From contig CACXCL010000247.1 of NCBI GenBank assembly GCA_902766115.1, forward strand, positions 1 to 11,666: 11,666 nt of DNA. The letters run 5' to 3'. The notes below the pieces were generated by a model. The model saw only the letters and a program-made list of their open reading frames with translations. It was not told where the DNA came from and made no database searches. Within the stretch, counting starts at the first letter, position 1. Each line of letters opens with the position of its first letter. The translations under genes and the position numbers were made by a program. Origin of the DNA: an uncultured Ruminococcus sp. (lineage in GTDB: Bacteria; Bacillota; Clostridia; Oscillospirales; CAG-272). Positions 1 through 5,940 of this stretch are shown here, one piece after another.

Positions 1-8
1 GCTGCGAC

Positions 9-58
9 AAAAACCGACTGAAACAAGGATAAGCTTTCCTTACTTCAGTCGGTTTTTT
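9..58. terminator. Bidirectional rho-independent terminator
   Basis: A perfect 14-bp stem (9-22 with 44-57) is capped by a further 5-bp stem (25-29 with 37-41) across a small internal loop. The outer arms are A-rich on the left and T-rich on the right, so the hairpin can end transcription from either side. It isolates the forward operon that follows from whatever lies upstream of the window. Confidence 0.85.
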
Positions 59-117
59 ATTGACTGTCCTTTAGAGCACCACGCTCACGCCGCGGTCCTT
101 TTTCGTCAAATGGGTAC

Positions 118-146
118 TTGATTATTTTCCCCGGATGGGGTATTAT
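118..146 (+). promoter_or_regulatory. Sigma-A-type promoter of the nitroreductase operon
   Basis: A -35 box TTGATT (118-123) and a -10 box TATTAT (141-146) are separated by exactly 17 bp. Transcription would start near 153, about 30 nt before the ATG at 184. This is the only good vegetative promoter seen ahead of the three overlapping forward genes, so it probably drives all of them. Confidence 0.65.
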
Positions 147-183
147 TATATGGAGAACGAATCAAGCCGCAAAGGAGACAGAA

Positions 184-768
184 ATGATCTTTGAAACGGT
201 AAAACAAACCGTCGCCGCCGCAAGGAGCTACCGCTCCTTCGATCCATCGCGGCCTATCGAATACGAGACAATGCGAGAGCTGGTCGACGCGGCGCGATAC
301 TGCCCGTCCGCGGCAAATCTCCAGCCGCTGAAATACCGCATCGTCGCGGGAGACGAGGCGGACGCCGTCCTGCCGCTTACCAGGTGGGCGGGGTACCTGA
401 GAGAGATAAAGCTGCCGCCTGAAGGCAAGGCTCCCACGGGATATATCGTCATCCTTCACGATACCTCCGTCTCCCCGGAGACCGATTACTCGAAAATGGA
501 CGTCGGTATCGCCGCCGAGGTGATAATGCTCGCCGCCGCGGAGCTGGGCTACGGCGGGTGCATGATCGGATCCTTCGACCGGGACGGGCTGAAAGACGCG
601 CTCTCCATTCCGGAGGGACTCACGCCCGTGCTGACGCTGGCGCTGGGCACCCCGGACGAGACCGTCTTCATCACCGACCTGAGGGATGGCGACATAAAAT
701 ATTTCCGCGACGACAGGGGACTCCATTTCGTCCCCAAAAGGTCGCTTGAGGAAGTGATAATCAAGTGA
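184..768 (+). CDS. Nitroreductase-family FMN oxidoreductase
   Basis: This is a 194-residue protein of the nitroreductase superfamily, FMN-dependent NAD(P)H enzymes that reduce nitro groups, quinones or other acceptors in the cytoplasm; the true substrate cannot be read from sequence. Visible hallmarks are the N-terminal RSYRSF motif (14-19), which contacts the FMN phosphate, the segment CPSAANLQP (40-48), whose Asn and Gln belong to the cofactor/substrate pocket, and the block MDVGIAAEVIMLAAAELGYG (105-124) followed by GGCMIGSF (124-131), the usual C-terminal FMN site. Length is normal for the short family members. The ATG at 184 is preferred to the in-frame start at 118 because AAAGGAGA (171-178) precedes it at good spacing, and 118 lies in the promoter. 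It is first of three genes; its TGA overlaps the next start. Confidence 0.88.
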   Translation: MIFETVKQTVAAARSYRSFDPSRPIEYETMRELVDAARYCPSAANLQPLKYRIVAGDEADAVLPLTRWAGYLREIKLPPEGKAPTGYIVILHDTSVSPETDYSKMDVGIAAEVIMLAAAELGYGGCMIGSFDRDGLKDALSIPEGLTPVLTLALGTPDETVFITDLRDGDIKYFRDDRGLHFVPKRSLEEVIIK

Positions 769-1331
769 TCCCGTTTTGCTCCGTTTTTATTCTTTTATAT
801 ACCGCGCTCACCGTTGCGGGGGCGAGGTGCAAGGAAGAGAAGAAAAAACTGTTCTTCCGGATCGATCTTATTCTCGCGGCGGCGGGATTTGTCTTCGGCG
901 TGCTGACGGTCCTGACGTTCGGGCTTTTTCCGTTCAGGCGGCGACCCGAGCCGGAATTCTTGTCCTGGGCGAAGGACAATTTCCACCATTTCTCGCGGAC
1001 GACGTGGATCATGTGCGCCGTGATGCTGGCGCTGATCCTGCTGCCGATCCTCGTCAGCATCGTCGAGAAAAGGCCGGCGTCGGGATATCCCGTGATCCTG
1101 CGTTACGTCGCGCCGGTGATCTGCTCTGCGATCCTCCTCGGCGCCGCCATGCTTTGCGTCGCGGTGGTGAAAAACGAGGTGATAAACTTCACGCCCGAGG
1201 TGGCGGCGCTCACGGCGTGCCAGTCGCTTCTGCTGAGGAGCGCGTATGTGCTCGGCGCCGTGGCGGACCGGGCGGAAAATACAGAAAAAACCGATCGCGC
1301 ATCCGGACCGGAAAGGAAGGAAAAGAAATGA
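765..1331 (+). CDS. Four-helix integral membrane protein of unknown function
   Basis: This is a 188-residue protein with four hydrophobic segments at about 3-20, 33-56, 80-100 and 110-135. A Lys-rich loop (23-28) follows the first helix, an Arg-rich stretch (58-60) follows the second, and the tail is charged and Lys/Glu-rich. I do not recognise the family. It starts with GTG at 765, sharing 4 bp (GTGA) with the stop of the nitroreductase gene, and ends by overlapping the next start by 4 bp (ATGA). A weak GAGGA lies about 13 nt upstream, so translation probably depends on coupling to the gene before. Because it sits between a flavoprotein and an exported protein, it may be a membrane partner of one of them, for example a quinone or electron-transfer subunit, but no heme or metal motif is evident to support that. 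Confidence 0.72.
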   Translation: MIPFCSVFILLYTALTVAGARCKEEKKKLFFRIDLILAAAGFVFGVLTVLTFGLFPFRRRPEPEFLSWAKDNFHHFSRTTWIMCAVMLALILLPILVSIVEKRPASGYPVILRYVAPVICSAILLGAAMLCVAVVKNEVINFTPEVAALTACQSLLLRSAYVLGAVADRAENTEKTDRASGPERKEKK

Positions 1332-2254
1332 AGATAAAAAAAACCGCCGCGATCCTGGCGGCGATACTGGCGACGCTCCTCGTCCTGCCTTTCTCGGCTC
1401 GCGCCGGGGGAAAGGTCACGGGGACGGTCAATCTGATAAACGTCCGCCGGAACGTGTCCGGCCCCGGATACAACTGGGACAACATCAACAAGGTGCTGAC
1501 CCTCAGCGACCTCGATCTTGAGACTGACGACGATTTCGGCATCAAGGCTCCCGCCGGCGCAGCCGTGGTGATCGAGGGAGACTGCCGGATAGTCGCCGCG
1601 CGGTACGGGCTGTCCTGCTCGGGCTCGCTGACCTTCAAGGGAGACGGCAAGCTGACCGTGGAGGCGGGGGAAAACGGATTTTTCTTCCACAGTTCAAACT
1701 CGAATCACAAGGCGATGTTCCTCGGAGGAAATTACGATATAACCGGGAAGAGCGGTCCCGCGATCCGCTCGGACAAAGCGGAGATCTCTCTCACGGCGGG
1801 CAGGCTCAGAGCGTCGTCTCCCACGGGAGTCGCCGTCTCCGGCGAGACCGTGAACCTGGTCGGCGGATCGGCGGAGCTTGTCGGCTCTCTCAAGGTGACC
1901 CATCTTGCCAACATAAGCGGGGTGGACCTCACGATCACCTCCGATGCCGCCGCAATAATCTCGGACAACCTCATCACAGTCGCGAACGAGCGGATCGCCG
2001 CGGGCGATTCGGAGGGATCCCTCCGCGACGCGGACGAATACGGGGGAGAGAAGTGCGTCAGAATGACGTCCACGTACAAGAGAGTGCGGACCAGCATCAT
2101 CTTCGGAAAAAACGTGCCGGGGTACGTGGACAACATCCTGCTCGCGGGCGCGGCTCTGGGCGTCGCCTGCGCCGTCGGGGTGCCGATCCTCGTGAAAAAG
2201 AGAAAAACGAAAAAACTGTACGAGAAGCTTGAAAAAGAAAAAACCGAGAAATGA
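1328..2254 (+). CDS. Exported, membrane-anchored repeat protein (carbohydrate-binding-domain-like)
   Basis: This 308-residue protein has a clear Sec signal peptide (basic start, hydrophobic 7-22, ARA cleavage motif 24-26), a body of about 240 residues, one membrane helix (270-289) and a Lys/Glu-rich cytoplasmic tail. The body has the rhythm of clostridial surface proteins annotated as carbohydrate-binding domain (DUF4353-like): YNWDNINKVLTLSDLDLE, then repeated short strands such as GSLTFKGDGKLTVEAGENG, alternating hydrophobic residues with Gly/Asp turns, which suggests a right-handed beta-helix. It is therefore probably displayed outside the cell. Ligand binding is inferred from family resemblance only. 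The ATG is at 1328 with GGAAGGAAAAG just upstream; it overlaps the membrane-protein stop by 4 bp and is the last gene of the operon, closed by the hairpin at 2311-2361. Confidence 0.75.
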   Translation: MKIKKTAAILAAILATLLVLPFSARAGGKVTGTVNLINVRRNVSGPGYNWDNINKVLTLSDLDLETDDDFGIKAPAGAAVVIEGDCRIVAARYGLSCSGSLTFKGDGKLTVEAGENGFFFHSSNSNHKAMFLGGNYDITGKSGPAIRSDKAEISLTAGRLRASSPTGVAVSGETVNLVGGSAELVGSLKVTHLANISGVDLTITSDAAAIISDNLITVANERIAAGDSEGSLRDADEYGGEKCVRMTSTYKRVRTSIIFGKNVPGYVDNILLAGAALGVACAVGVPILVKKRKTKKLYEKLEKEKTEK

Positions 2255-2310
2255 TGCCGGACCGTGATAAGCAAGTATTCACGGAAGGTAAGCGCGTTCC
2301 CGGCAATAAA

Positions 2311-2361
2311 GAAAAAAGCTGAGAAAAAGGATCAAAAAGATCTTTTTCTCAGCTTGTTTTT
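2311..2361. terminator. Bidirectional terminator between convergent genes
   Basis: A 17-bp stem with one bulged G (2316-2333 with 2339-2355) and an A5 loop is flanked by A-rich sequence on the left and GTTTTT on the right. It separates the forward operon ending at 2254 from the reverse gene ending at 2401 and can serve both. Confidence 0.85.
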
Positions 2362-2400
2362 ATGATTTGACGGCACAGCTCATCCCGCGCCGAAAGCCTT

Positions 2401-3024
2401 TCATTCGCCTTTCACTAAAAGCCAGTCGTCCGCCAGCGGGAGCGTCTCGATCCACGCGCAGTACTCGTGCCACTCGGTGAGCTTGTGATTCCGCCGGGCG
2501 TAGTACATATTCACGAGATTTTCGTAGTTCATGGTCAAGGTCCTCATCTGGTTGTAGCTGGACGGCAGGATCTGTATCATATCGTCCCAGTATTTCTTCT
2601 CCTTGGTCTCTACGTACTTCAGACGGGCTGACTCAAGAAAGCTGATGATCCCGTCGAGACAGCTCAGCGCTTCCGGAGACATTTTCTCGTGGCTGAAATC
2701 GTCCCGCTCGAAGGTCTTTGAGTGGATCTTGTGCATGGTGCTGGTGGAATTCGCCACCGTGCCCACCTTGTAGGTGTCGAACTCCTTCCACCAGTACATC
2801 GGCGCCGTGACGTCCACGGAGACGATGATCTGACGGAGGAATTTCCTGTGATCGGAGCCTGAGACGGCGAGTCTGTGCCCCAGATCCCGGTCCGCGTCGC
2901 CCACGACGAAGGTCCCGTCCTCCATGGTGTATGAGTCGCTCTTCGCCCAGCTGTTCATGGGGTTCCTCGCGCCGCGGATGGCGCCCTCCATGTTCATGAC
3001 GGCGCATCTTTCGATCTTTATCAT
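2401..3024 (-). CDS. Putative ThyX-superfamily-like protein, signature motif absent
   Basis: This is a 207-residue soluble protein of a type that recurs in Firmicutes and their phages and is usually labelled hypothetical. The most characteristic blocks are GARNPMNSWAKSDS (18-31), a central APMYWWKEFDTYKVGT (74-89) continuing into NSTSTMHKI (92-100), and ILPSSYNQMRT (152-162) leading to YARRNHKLTEWHEYCAWI (175-192). The order resembles flavin-dependent thymidylate synthase ThyX: a core where RHRxxS should be, then LP...T, then a LR...AQ.E.R-like helix. But RHRxxS is absent (KEFDTYKVGT stands there), so dTMP synthase activity is doubtful and this assignment is inferred. GGAGG (3031-3035) precedes the ATG. 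A sigma-A promoter (3070-3098) drives it as a single gene, divergent from the spoIIQ-like gene. Confidence 0.7.
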   Translation of the reverse strand: MIKIERCAVMNMEGAIRGARNPMNSWAKSDSYTMEDGTFVVGDADRDLGHRLAVSGSDHRKFLRQIIVSVDVTAPMYWWKEFDTYKVGTVANSTSTMHKIHSKTFERDDFSHEKMSPEALSCLDGIISFLESARLKYVETKEKKYWDDMIQILPSSYNQMRTLTMNYENLVNMYYARRNHKLTEWHEYCAWIETLPLADDWLLVKGE

Positions 3025-3069
3025 GTCCGGCCTCCGTTTCCGCGGCGATCTCGCCGCTGTATCAACATC

Positions 3070-3098
3070 ATTTTATCACATCCCGGCGCAGATGACAA
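3070..3098 (-). promoter_or_regulatory. Sigma-A-type promoter of the ThyX-like gene
   Basis: On the reverse strand, TTGTCA (3098-3093) and TAAAAT (3075-3070) are separated by 17 bp, each matching the vegetative consensus at five of six positions. Predicted initiation is about 40 nt before the ATG at 3024. Confidence 0.75.
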
Positions 3099-3105
3099 TA
3101 CCAAT

Positions 3106-3118
3106 GTCGAATTTCGAC
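3106..3118. promoter_or_regulatory. Perfect 13-bp palindrome, possible operator
   Basis: GTCGAA-T-TTCGAC is a perfect inverted repeat lying 7 bp upstream of the -35 box of the ThyX-like gene and 31 bp upstream of the sigma-F -35 box of the divergent spoIIQ-like gene. It could bind a dimeric regulator. A palindrome this short can also arise by chance, so confidence is low. Confidence 0.3.
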
Positions 3119-3149
3119 GCCGCCGTTTTTTCTCTTTTCGCCGTATCGT

Positions 3150-3179
3150 GAATATTCGAGCTCCGGTGCGGCAAGAATA
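3150..3179 (+). promoter_or_regulatory. Sigma-F-type forespore promoter of the spoIIQ-like gene
   Basis: GAATA (3150-3154) and GGCAAGAATA (3170-3179) are separated by 15 bp. The -10 element fits every specified position of the Bacillus subtilis sigma-F consensus GGnRAnAnTW, and the -35 fits GHATR (four of five positions of the stricter GYWTA). The spacing is the canonical one. Predicted initiation near 3186 leaves a leader of about 39 nt. spoIIQ is a sigma-F gene in B. subtilis, so promoter and gene identity support each other. Confidence 0.7.
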
Positions 3180-3224
3180 GAACTGAAGAAAAAGCCCAAC
3201 CCGAAGAAAGGAACGGAAAAAGAA

Positions 3225-4019
3225 ATGTCAAACAATAAATCAAGGAAACAGGCGAGAGCGCTCTACGTTTGTTTTATCATCATGGTCGTCACGGCGGCGA
3301 TACTGGTGGCGGTGACCGGCACGGCAAACAAGAGCAGGGCGAAGCATGATCCCGTCGCGCCGTCGGAACAGGGAGAAGGCGTCGCCGAAAAGAACGATCC
3401 CCTGAAGCTTTTGCCGGGTGTGAAGGACCGCGAAGAAGAACCGACCGGGACGGATGAAAAGAAGGACGCGGGGCTGATCCCCGACGAGGCTGACGGCGAG
3501 GGTGTACCGGACGGCAAAACAAAGCCGGATAAGGATACAAAACCGGAGACCGAGAGTACAGGGACCGTGCCCGAGCCGGTGACGTTTACCGCGCCGGTTG
3601 ACGGGAAAGTGCTCGTCTCACACAGCATGAAGGTGCCGGTATTCTCCCCTACCATGAACGATTACCGCACCCACGCGGGTGTTGATATCGTTTCGGAGCC
3701 CGGCGGGGAGGTCCGCGCCGCCGCGGACGGCACGGTGGAGGAGATATGGGAGGATCCCATGATGGGGTGGTCGATGCGTGTATCCCACGCGGGAGGATTC
3801 GAGTCGGTGTACCGCAATCTCTCCCCCGATTTTCCGGAGGGGATAGAGCAGGGCGCTCAGGTCGCCGCCGGGCAGACCGTCGGCGCGGTGGGCAGCACGG
3901 CGCTCATCGAATGCGAGGAGGAACCGCACCTGCATTTTGAACTGAAACAGGCAGGGGAGTACGTTGATCCCGCCGAATATATGGGACTCGAGTCCGTCAG
4001 TGCGGAATACGAGGACTGA
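3225..4019 (+). CDS. spoIIQ: SpoIIQ-like M23 (LytM) metallopeptidase-fold protein
   Basis: This 264-residue protein has a short basic N-terminus, one membrane helix (about 13-31), a long acidic low-complexity linker (about 35-120) and a C-terminal M23/LytM domain (about 125-255). The domain carries the SpoIIQ-type signature: FSPTMNDYRTHAGVDI and then VGSTALIECEEEPHLHFEL. The zinc ligands are intact: H150-x3-D154 and H235-L-H237. SpoIIQ of B. subtilis lacks the first His whereas clostridial versions keep it, so this fits the clostridial type and may retain endopeptidase activity. SpoIIQ sits in the forespore membrane and pairs with SpoIIIAH during engulfment. AAAGGAA (3207-3213) precedes the ATG. 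A sigma-F promoter lies upstream and a terminator immediately after. The alternative is a generic M23 envelope peptidase; the promoter and the TMNDYRTH/TALxE motifs argue against that. Confidence 0.8.
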   Translation: MSNNKSRKQARALYVCFIIMVVTAAILVAVTGTANKSRAKHDPVAPSEQGEGVAEKNDPLKLLPGVKDREEEPTGTDEKKDAGLIPDEADGEGVPDGKTKPDKDTKPETESTGTVPEPVTFTAPVDGKVLVSHSMKVPVFSPTMNDYRTHAGVDIVSEPGGEVRAAADGTVEEIWEDPMMGWSMRVSHAGGFESVYRNLSPDFPEGIEQGAQVAAGQTVGAVGSTALIECEEEPHLHFELKQAGEYVDPAEYMGLESVSAEYED

Positions 4020-4020
4020 G

Positions 4021-4047
4021 AAAAGCACGCGAAAGCGTGCTTTTTTT
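4021..4047. terminator. Bidirectional GAAA-loop terminator
   Basis: A 10-bp stem (4021-4030 with 4035-4044) is closed by a GAAA tetraloop and followed by a run of seven T. The left arm begins with AAAA, so it can also act on the reverse strand, ending the HPr-like gene whose stop is at 4057. It starts directly after the spoIIQ-like stop. Confidence 0.9.
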
Positions 4048-4056
4048 CGGCGTTTT

Positions 4057-4293
4057 TTATCTGACGATGAATCTCCGGAAGTCGAAGAAGCAGTCGAAGT
4101 CGCTCTCGACGAAGATCGTGTTCCAGGAGGTCTTCGCGAGATAGACCCCGAGAAAGCTCTTGGCGCTCAGTGTTTTGTCACCGTTTGTCACGTAGATCCT
4201 TCCGTCGAGCCGTGAGGCGATCTTCGTGAACTCGCGCACGTCGTCCGTGGTCCGAAGCTCGATCCTGTACGTGTATTTCAGGGGCCTTTCCAT
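4057..4293 (-). CDS. HPr-fold phosphocarrier-like protein without the catalytic His
   Basis: This 78-residue protein fits the HPr fold of the sugar phosphotransferase system in length and pattern. After an opening beta strand (6-14) comes a first helix (DDVREFTKIASRL, 17-29), a strand pair (IYVTNGDKTLSA) and the second-helix motif AKSFLGV (44-50), matching LKSIMGV of B. subtilis HPr around regulatory Ser46. The GIHARP-type motif with the phospho-accepting His15 is missing; TTDDVREF stands there and the protein contains no histidine at all. It therefore cannot be an ordinary PTS carrier. Such degenerate HPr paralogues occur in clostridia, with no function I can name. The ATG has a perfect AGGAGG (inside 4301-4310). 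A strong promoter with a palindrome over its -35 box implies tight control. Single gene, convergent with the spoIIQ-like gene. Confidence 0.75.
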   Translation of the reverse strand: MERPLKYTYRIELRTTDDVREFTKIASRLDGRIYVTNGDKTLSAKSFLGVYLAKTSWNTIFVESDFDCFFDFRRFIVR

Positions 4294-4339
4294 GTCGAAA
4301 TCCTCCTTTCTTAAGTTGATTGCCGTATACAGCCATTAT

Positions 4340-4368
4340 ATTGTATGACCTTCAAACCCGGTTGTCAA
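4340..4368 (-). promoter_or_regulatory. Strong sigma-A promoter of the HPr-like gene
   Basis: Reverse-strand consensus TTGACA (4368-4363) and TACAAT (4345-4340) are separated by 17 bp. This is the best vegetative promoter in the window. Initiation is expected near 4333, about 40 nt before the ATG. Confidence 0.85.
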
Positions 4369-4375
4369 CGGGGTT
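4355..4375. promoter_or_regulatory. 21-bp palindromic operator candidate over the -35 box
   Basis: The sequence reads AACCC-G-GTTG-T-CAAC-G-GGGTT: two arms of nine matching bases with one symmetric mismatch pair and a single central base. It covers the whole -35 hexamer of the HPr-like promoter, the classical position for a repressor. I do not recognise the regulator; it does not match the Rex, Fur or LexA boxes I know. Confidence 0.55.
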
Positions 4376-4509
4376 TTCCGAAGTTCTGCCTCATGCACGA
4401 AATACCGCTCCGGGGCACCCCCTTTTTGGGCATTATGCATATATCAGTCTGCGGATTTTTGTGCATATAGACGAAAAGCGAGAGAGCGTGCGCTGACACG
4501 GTCCGCCTT

Positions 4510-4558
4510 AATAAAACACTTCTGCCGGGCAGCTCGCATAGACCCCGCCCGGCGTTTT
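4510..4558. terminator. Terminator after spoVAE
   Basis: A 7-bp GC stem (GCCGGGC 4524-4530 with GCCCGGC 4547-4553) has a 16-nt loop. On the reverse strand the T-rich stretch lies about 6-14 nt past the stem (complement of 4510-4518), so termination there may be moderate. The better T run (4554-4558) is on the forward side. The rest of 4376-4509 holds an 8-base direct repeat TGCATATA (4437-4444, 4462-4469) and nothing else I can support. Confidence 0.55.
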
Positions 4559-4559
4559 T

Positions 4560-4913
4560 CTATTTCATTTTGCTCCGGAATACCAAAGACGCGAGCATCC
4601 CGAGAAGGAGCGCCGCGGTGATGCCTCCCGCCGCGGCGGTGATCCCGCCCTTGATAATGCCGACCGCGCCCTCTGCGTCCACGGCTTTTTTCGTGCCGTC
4701 GGCGATGAGGTATCCGAATCCCGTGAGCGGAGTCGAGGCGCCGCCACCGGCGAAGTCCGCCAGAGGCCCGTAGACGCCGATCCCTCCGAGGATCACTCCG
4801 GCGACGACGTACGCCACCAGTATCCTCGCCGGACTGAGCCTCGTCTTGTCGATCAGGATCTGCGCCACAACGCACAGAGCGCCTCCCACGACGAATGCGC
4901 GAAGATATTCCAC
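4560..4913 (-). CDS. spoVAE: Stage V sporulation protein AE
   Basis: This 117-residue membrane protein of the SpoVA complex takes part in moving Ca-dipicolinic acid into the forespore and out at germination. Family features are YLRAFVVGGALC at the start (3-14), QILIDKTRLSPARILVAYV (18-36) and GGIGVYGPLADFAGGGAS (43-60) with PLTGFGY (62-68). Hydrophobic segments lie at about 5-21, 29-48 and 88-112. The GTG at 4913 is chosen as start because it gives the usual length of about 116 residues and has GGAGGAGG nine bases upstream; an in-frame ATG at 4955 would add 14 unrelated residues lying inside spoVAD. Only 4 bp separate it from the spoVAD stop, and its ribosome binding site lies within the spoVAD 3' end. 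Last gene of the spoVACDE operon. Confidence 0.93.
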   Translation of the reverse strand: MEYLRAFVVGGALCVVAQILIDKTRLSPARILVAYVVAGVILGGIGVYGPLADFAGGGASTPLTGFGYLIADGTKKAVDAEGAVGIIKGGITAAAGGITAALLLGMLASLVFRSKMK

Positions 4914-4917
4914 AGCG

Positions 4918-5925
4918 TCACACCTCCTCCCCTGTGATATGGACCAGGTGCGCAATCCCGGGGATAGAGGCGCCCTGGTTCACCGTCAGGGGGCTCATCA
5001 GCGCGCCGGTCCCCACGAAAAGCACGTTGCACAGCGTCCCGTTCCGGACGTTTTTCAGCACGTCGGAGGCCATGACCGCCGCGCTGCATCCGCAGCCGGA
5101 GCCTCCGGCGTGCTTGTCGGAGCATCCGTCGAATATCATCAGCCCGCAGTCCGCGTGTCGCGGCGCGATGTCGAGACCCGATGCGGCGCACAGGTCCCGG
5201 AGGATGTCCGATCCTTCCCGTCCCAGGTCCCCGGTGACGATGAGATCGAAGTCCCGGGGCTCCCCTCCGGACTCAAAATAGCCGAGCAGGGTATCCGCGG
5301 CGGCGGGCGCCATTGCGGCGCCCATGTTACTGAGGTCGGAGATCCCGCGATCCACGATTCTGCCCGGCATGATCTCGGTCACCCGCGGCAGAACGCCGCC
5401 CGCGCGCCGTTCCCGGGATATGATAAACGCGCCGGCGGCGGTCACCGTCCACTGGGACGTGGGCGTGCGCTGACCGCCGTACTCCAGCGGAAATCGGAAC
5501 TGCCGCTCGGCGGAGCAGAAGTGAGAAGACGTCACCGCCGCGCAAGTGCCGAGCCCCGCCTCACAGGCGAGGGAGGCGAGGATCATCCCTTCTGCGGCGG
5601 TGGAGCACGCGCCGTAGAGCCCGAGGTACGGTATACCTGACTCCGCGTGGGCGTAGTTCGAGCTCACGCACTGATCCAGCAGGTCTCCGGCGAACAGAGC
5701 GTCGATCTCCTCCGCGCCGATTCCCGCCCGGCGCAGGGCGGCGTCAAGCGCCAACCGCTGCATTGCGGATTCCGCCTTCTCCCAGGTGTCCTCGCCGAAC
5801 CTGTTGTCCGCGGTGTCGGTCACGTCGAACAGGTCGCCGAGGGGTCCCGCCGCCTCGTCGCGCCCCGCTGCGGAGGCGGAGGCGGCGATATATACCTTGT
5901 TTTTCAGTTTGAACGGTTTTCTCAT
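4918..5925 (-). CDS. spoVAD: Stage V sporulation protein AD (DPA-binding, thiolase fold)
   Basis: This 335-residue protein is the soluble, thiolase-fold component of the SpoVA machinery. In B. subtilis SpoVAD sits on the outer face of the inner spore membrane and binds dipicolinic acid. Conserved stretches seen here are NRFGEDTWEKAES (41-53), FAGDLLDQC (78-86), YLGLYGACSTAAEGM around Cys107, the thiolase-type cysteine kept in the family, and the C-terminal GSGCGCSAAVMAS and GTGALMSP. Length agrees with the family (about 338). The ATG at 5925 starts the protein in the usual way with a short basic segment; a CGGAG motif lies about 10 nt upstream. It begins 15 bp after the spoVAC stop and ends 4 bp before spoVAE, so the three are one translational unit. 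No missing domains are seen. Confidence 0.95.
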   Translation of the reverse strand: MRKPFKLKNKVYIAASASAAGRDEAAGPLGDLFDVTDTADNRFGEDTWEKAESAMQRLALDAALRRAGIGAEEIDALFAGDLLDQCVSSNYAHAESGIPYLGLYGACSTAAEGMILASLACEAGLGTCAAVTSSHFCSAERQFRFPLEYGGQRTPTSQWTVTAAGAFIISRERRAGGVLPRVTEIMPGRIVDRGISDLSNMGAAMAPAAADTLLGYFESGGEPRDFDLIVTGDLGREGSDILRDLCAASGLDIAPRHADCGLMIFDGCSDKHAGGSGCGCSAAVMASDVLKNVRNGTLCNVLFVGTGALMSPLTVNQGASIPGIAHLVHITGEEV

Positions 5926-5940
5926 TTCCCAAAAGCTCCG

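Noticed and set aside
106..726. 206-codon reverse frame opposite the nitroreductase gene
   Set aside because: Composition is typical of an antisense shadow; the forward frame has clear family motifs and a promoter.
776..1327. Upstream extension of the surface-protein frame (492 codons from 776)
   Set aside because: It is an Arg/Gly-rich shadow of the membrane-protein gene; the signal peptide and ribosome binding site place the start at 1328.
4462..4558. Forward-strand small RNA ending at the GTTTTT side of the hairpin at 4524-4553
   Set aside because: A T run suits forward termination, but I found no convincing forward promoter or conserved structure upstream; it is more simply the spoVAE terminator.
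4914..4955. N-terminal extension of SpoVAE to an ATG at 4955
   Set aside because: The extra residues are not SpoVAE-like and lie within the spoVAD coding region; GTG at 4913 has the better ribosome binding site and gives the family length.
4846..5640. 264-codon forward frame opposite spoVAD
   Set aside because: The opposite strand encodes an unmistakable SpoVAD; this frame has no family features or start signals.
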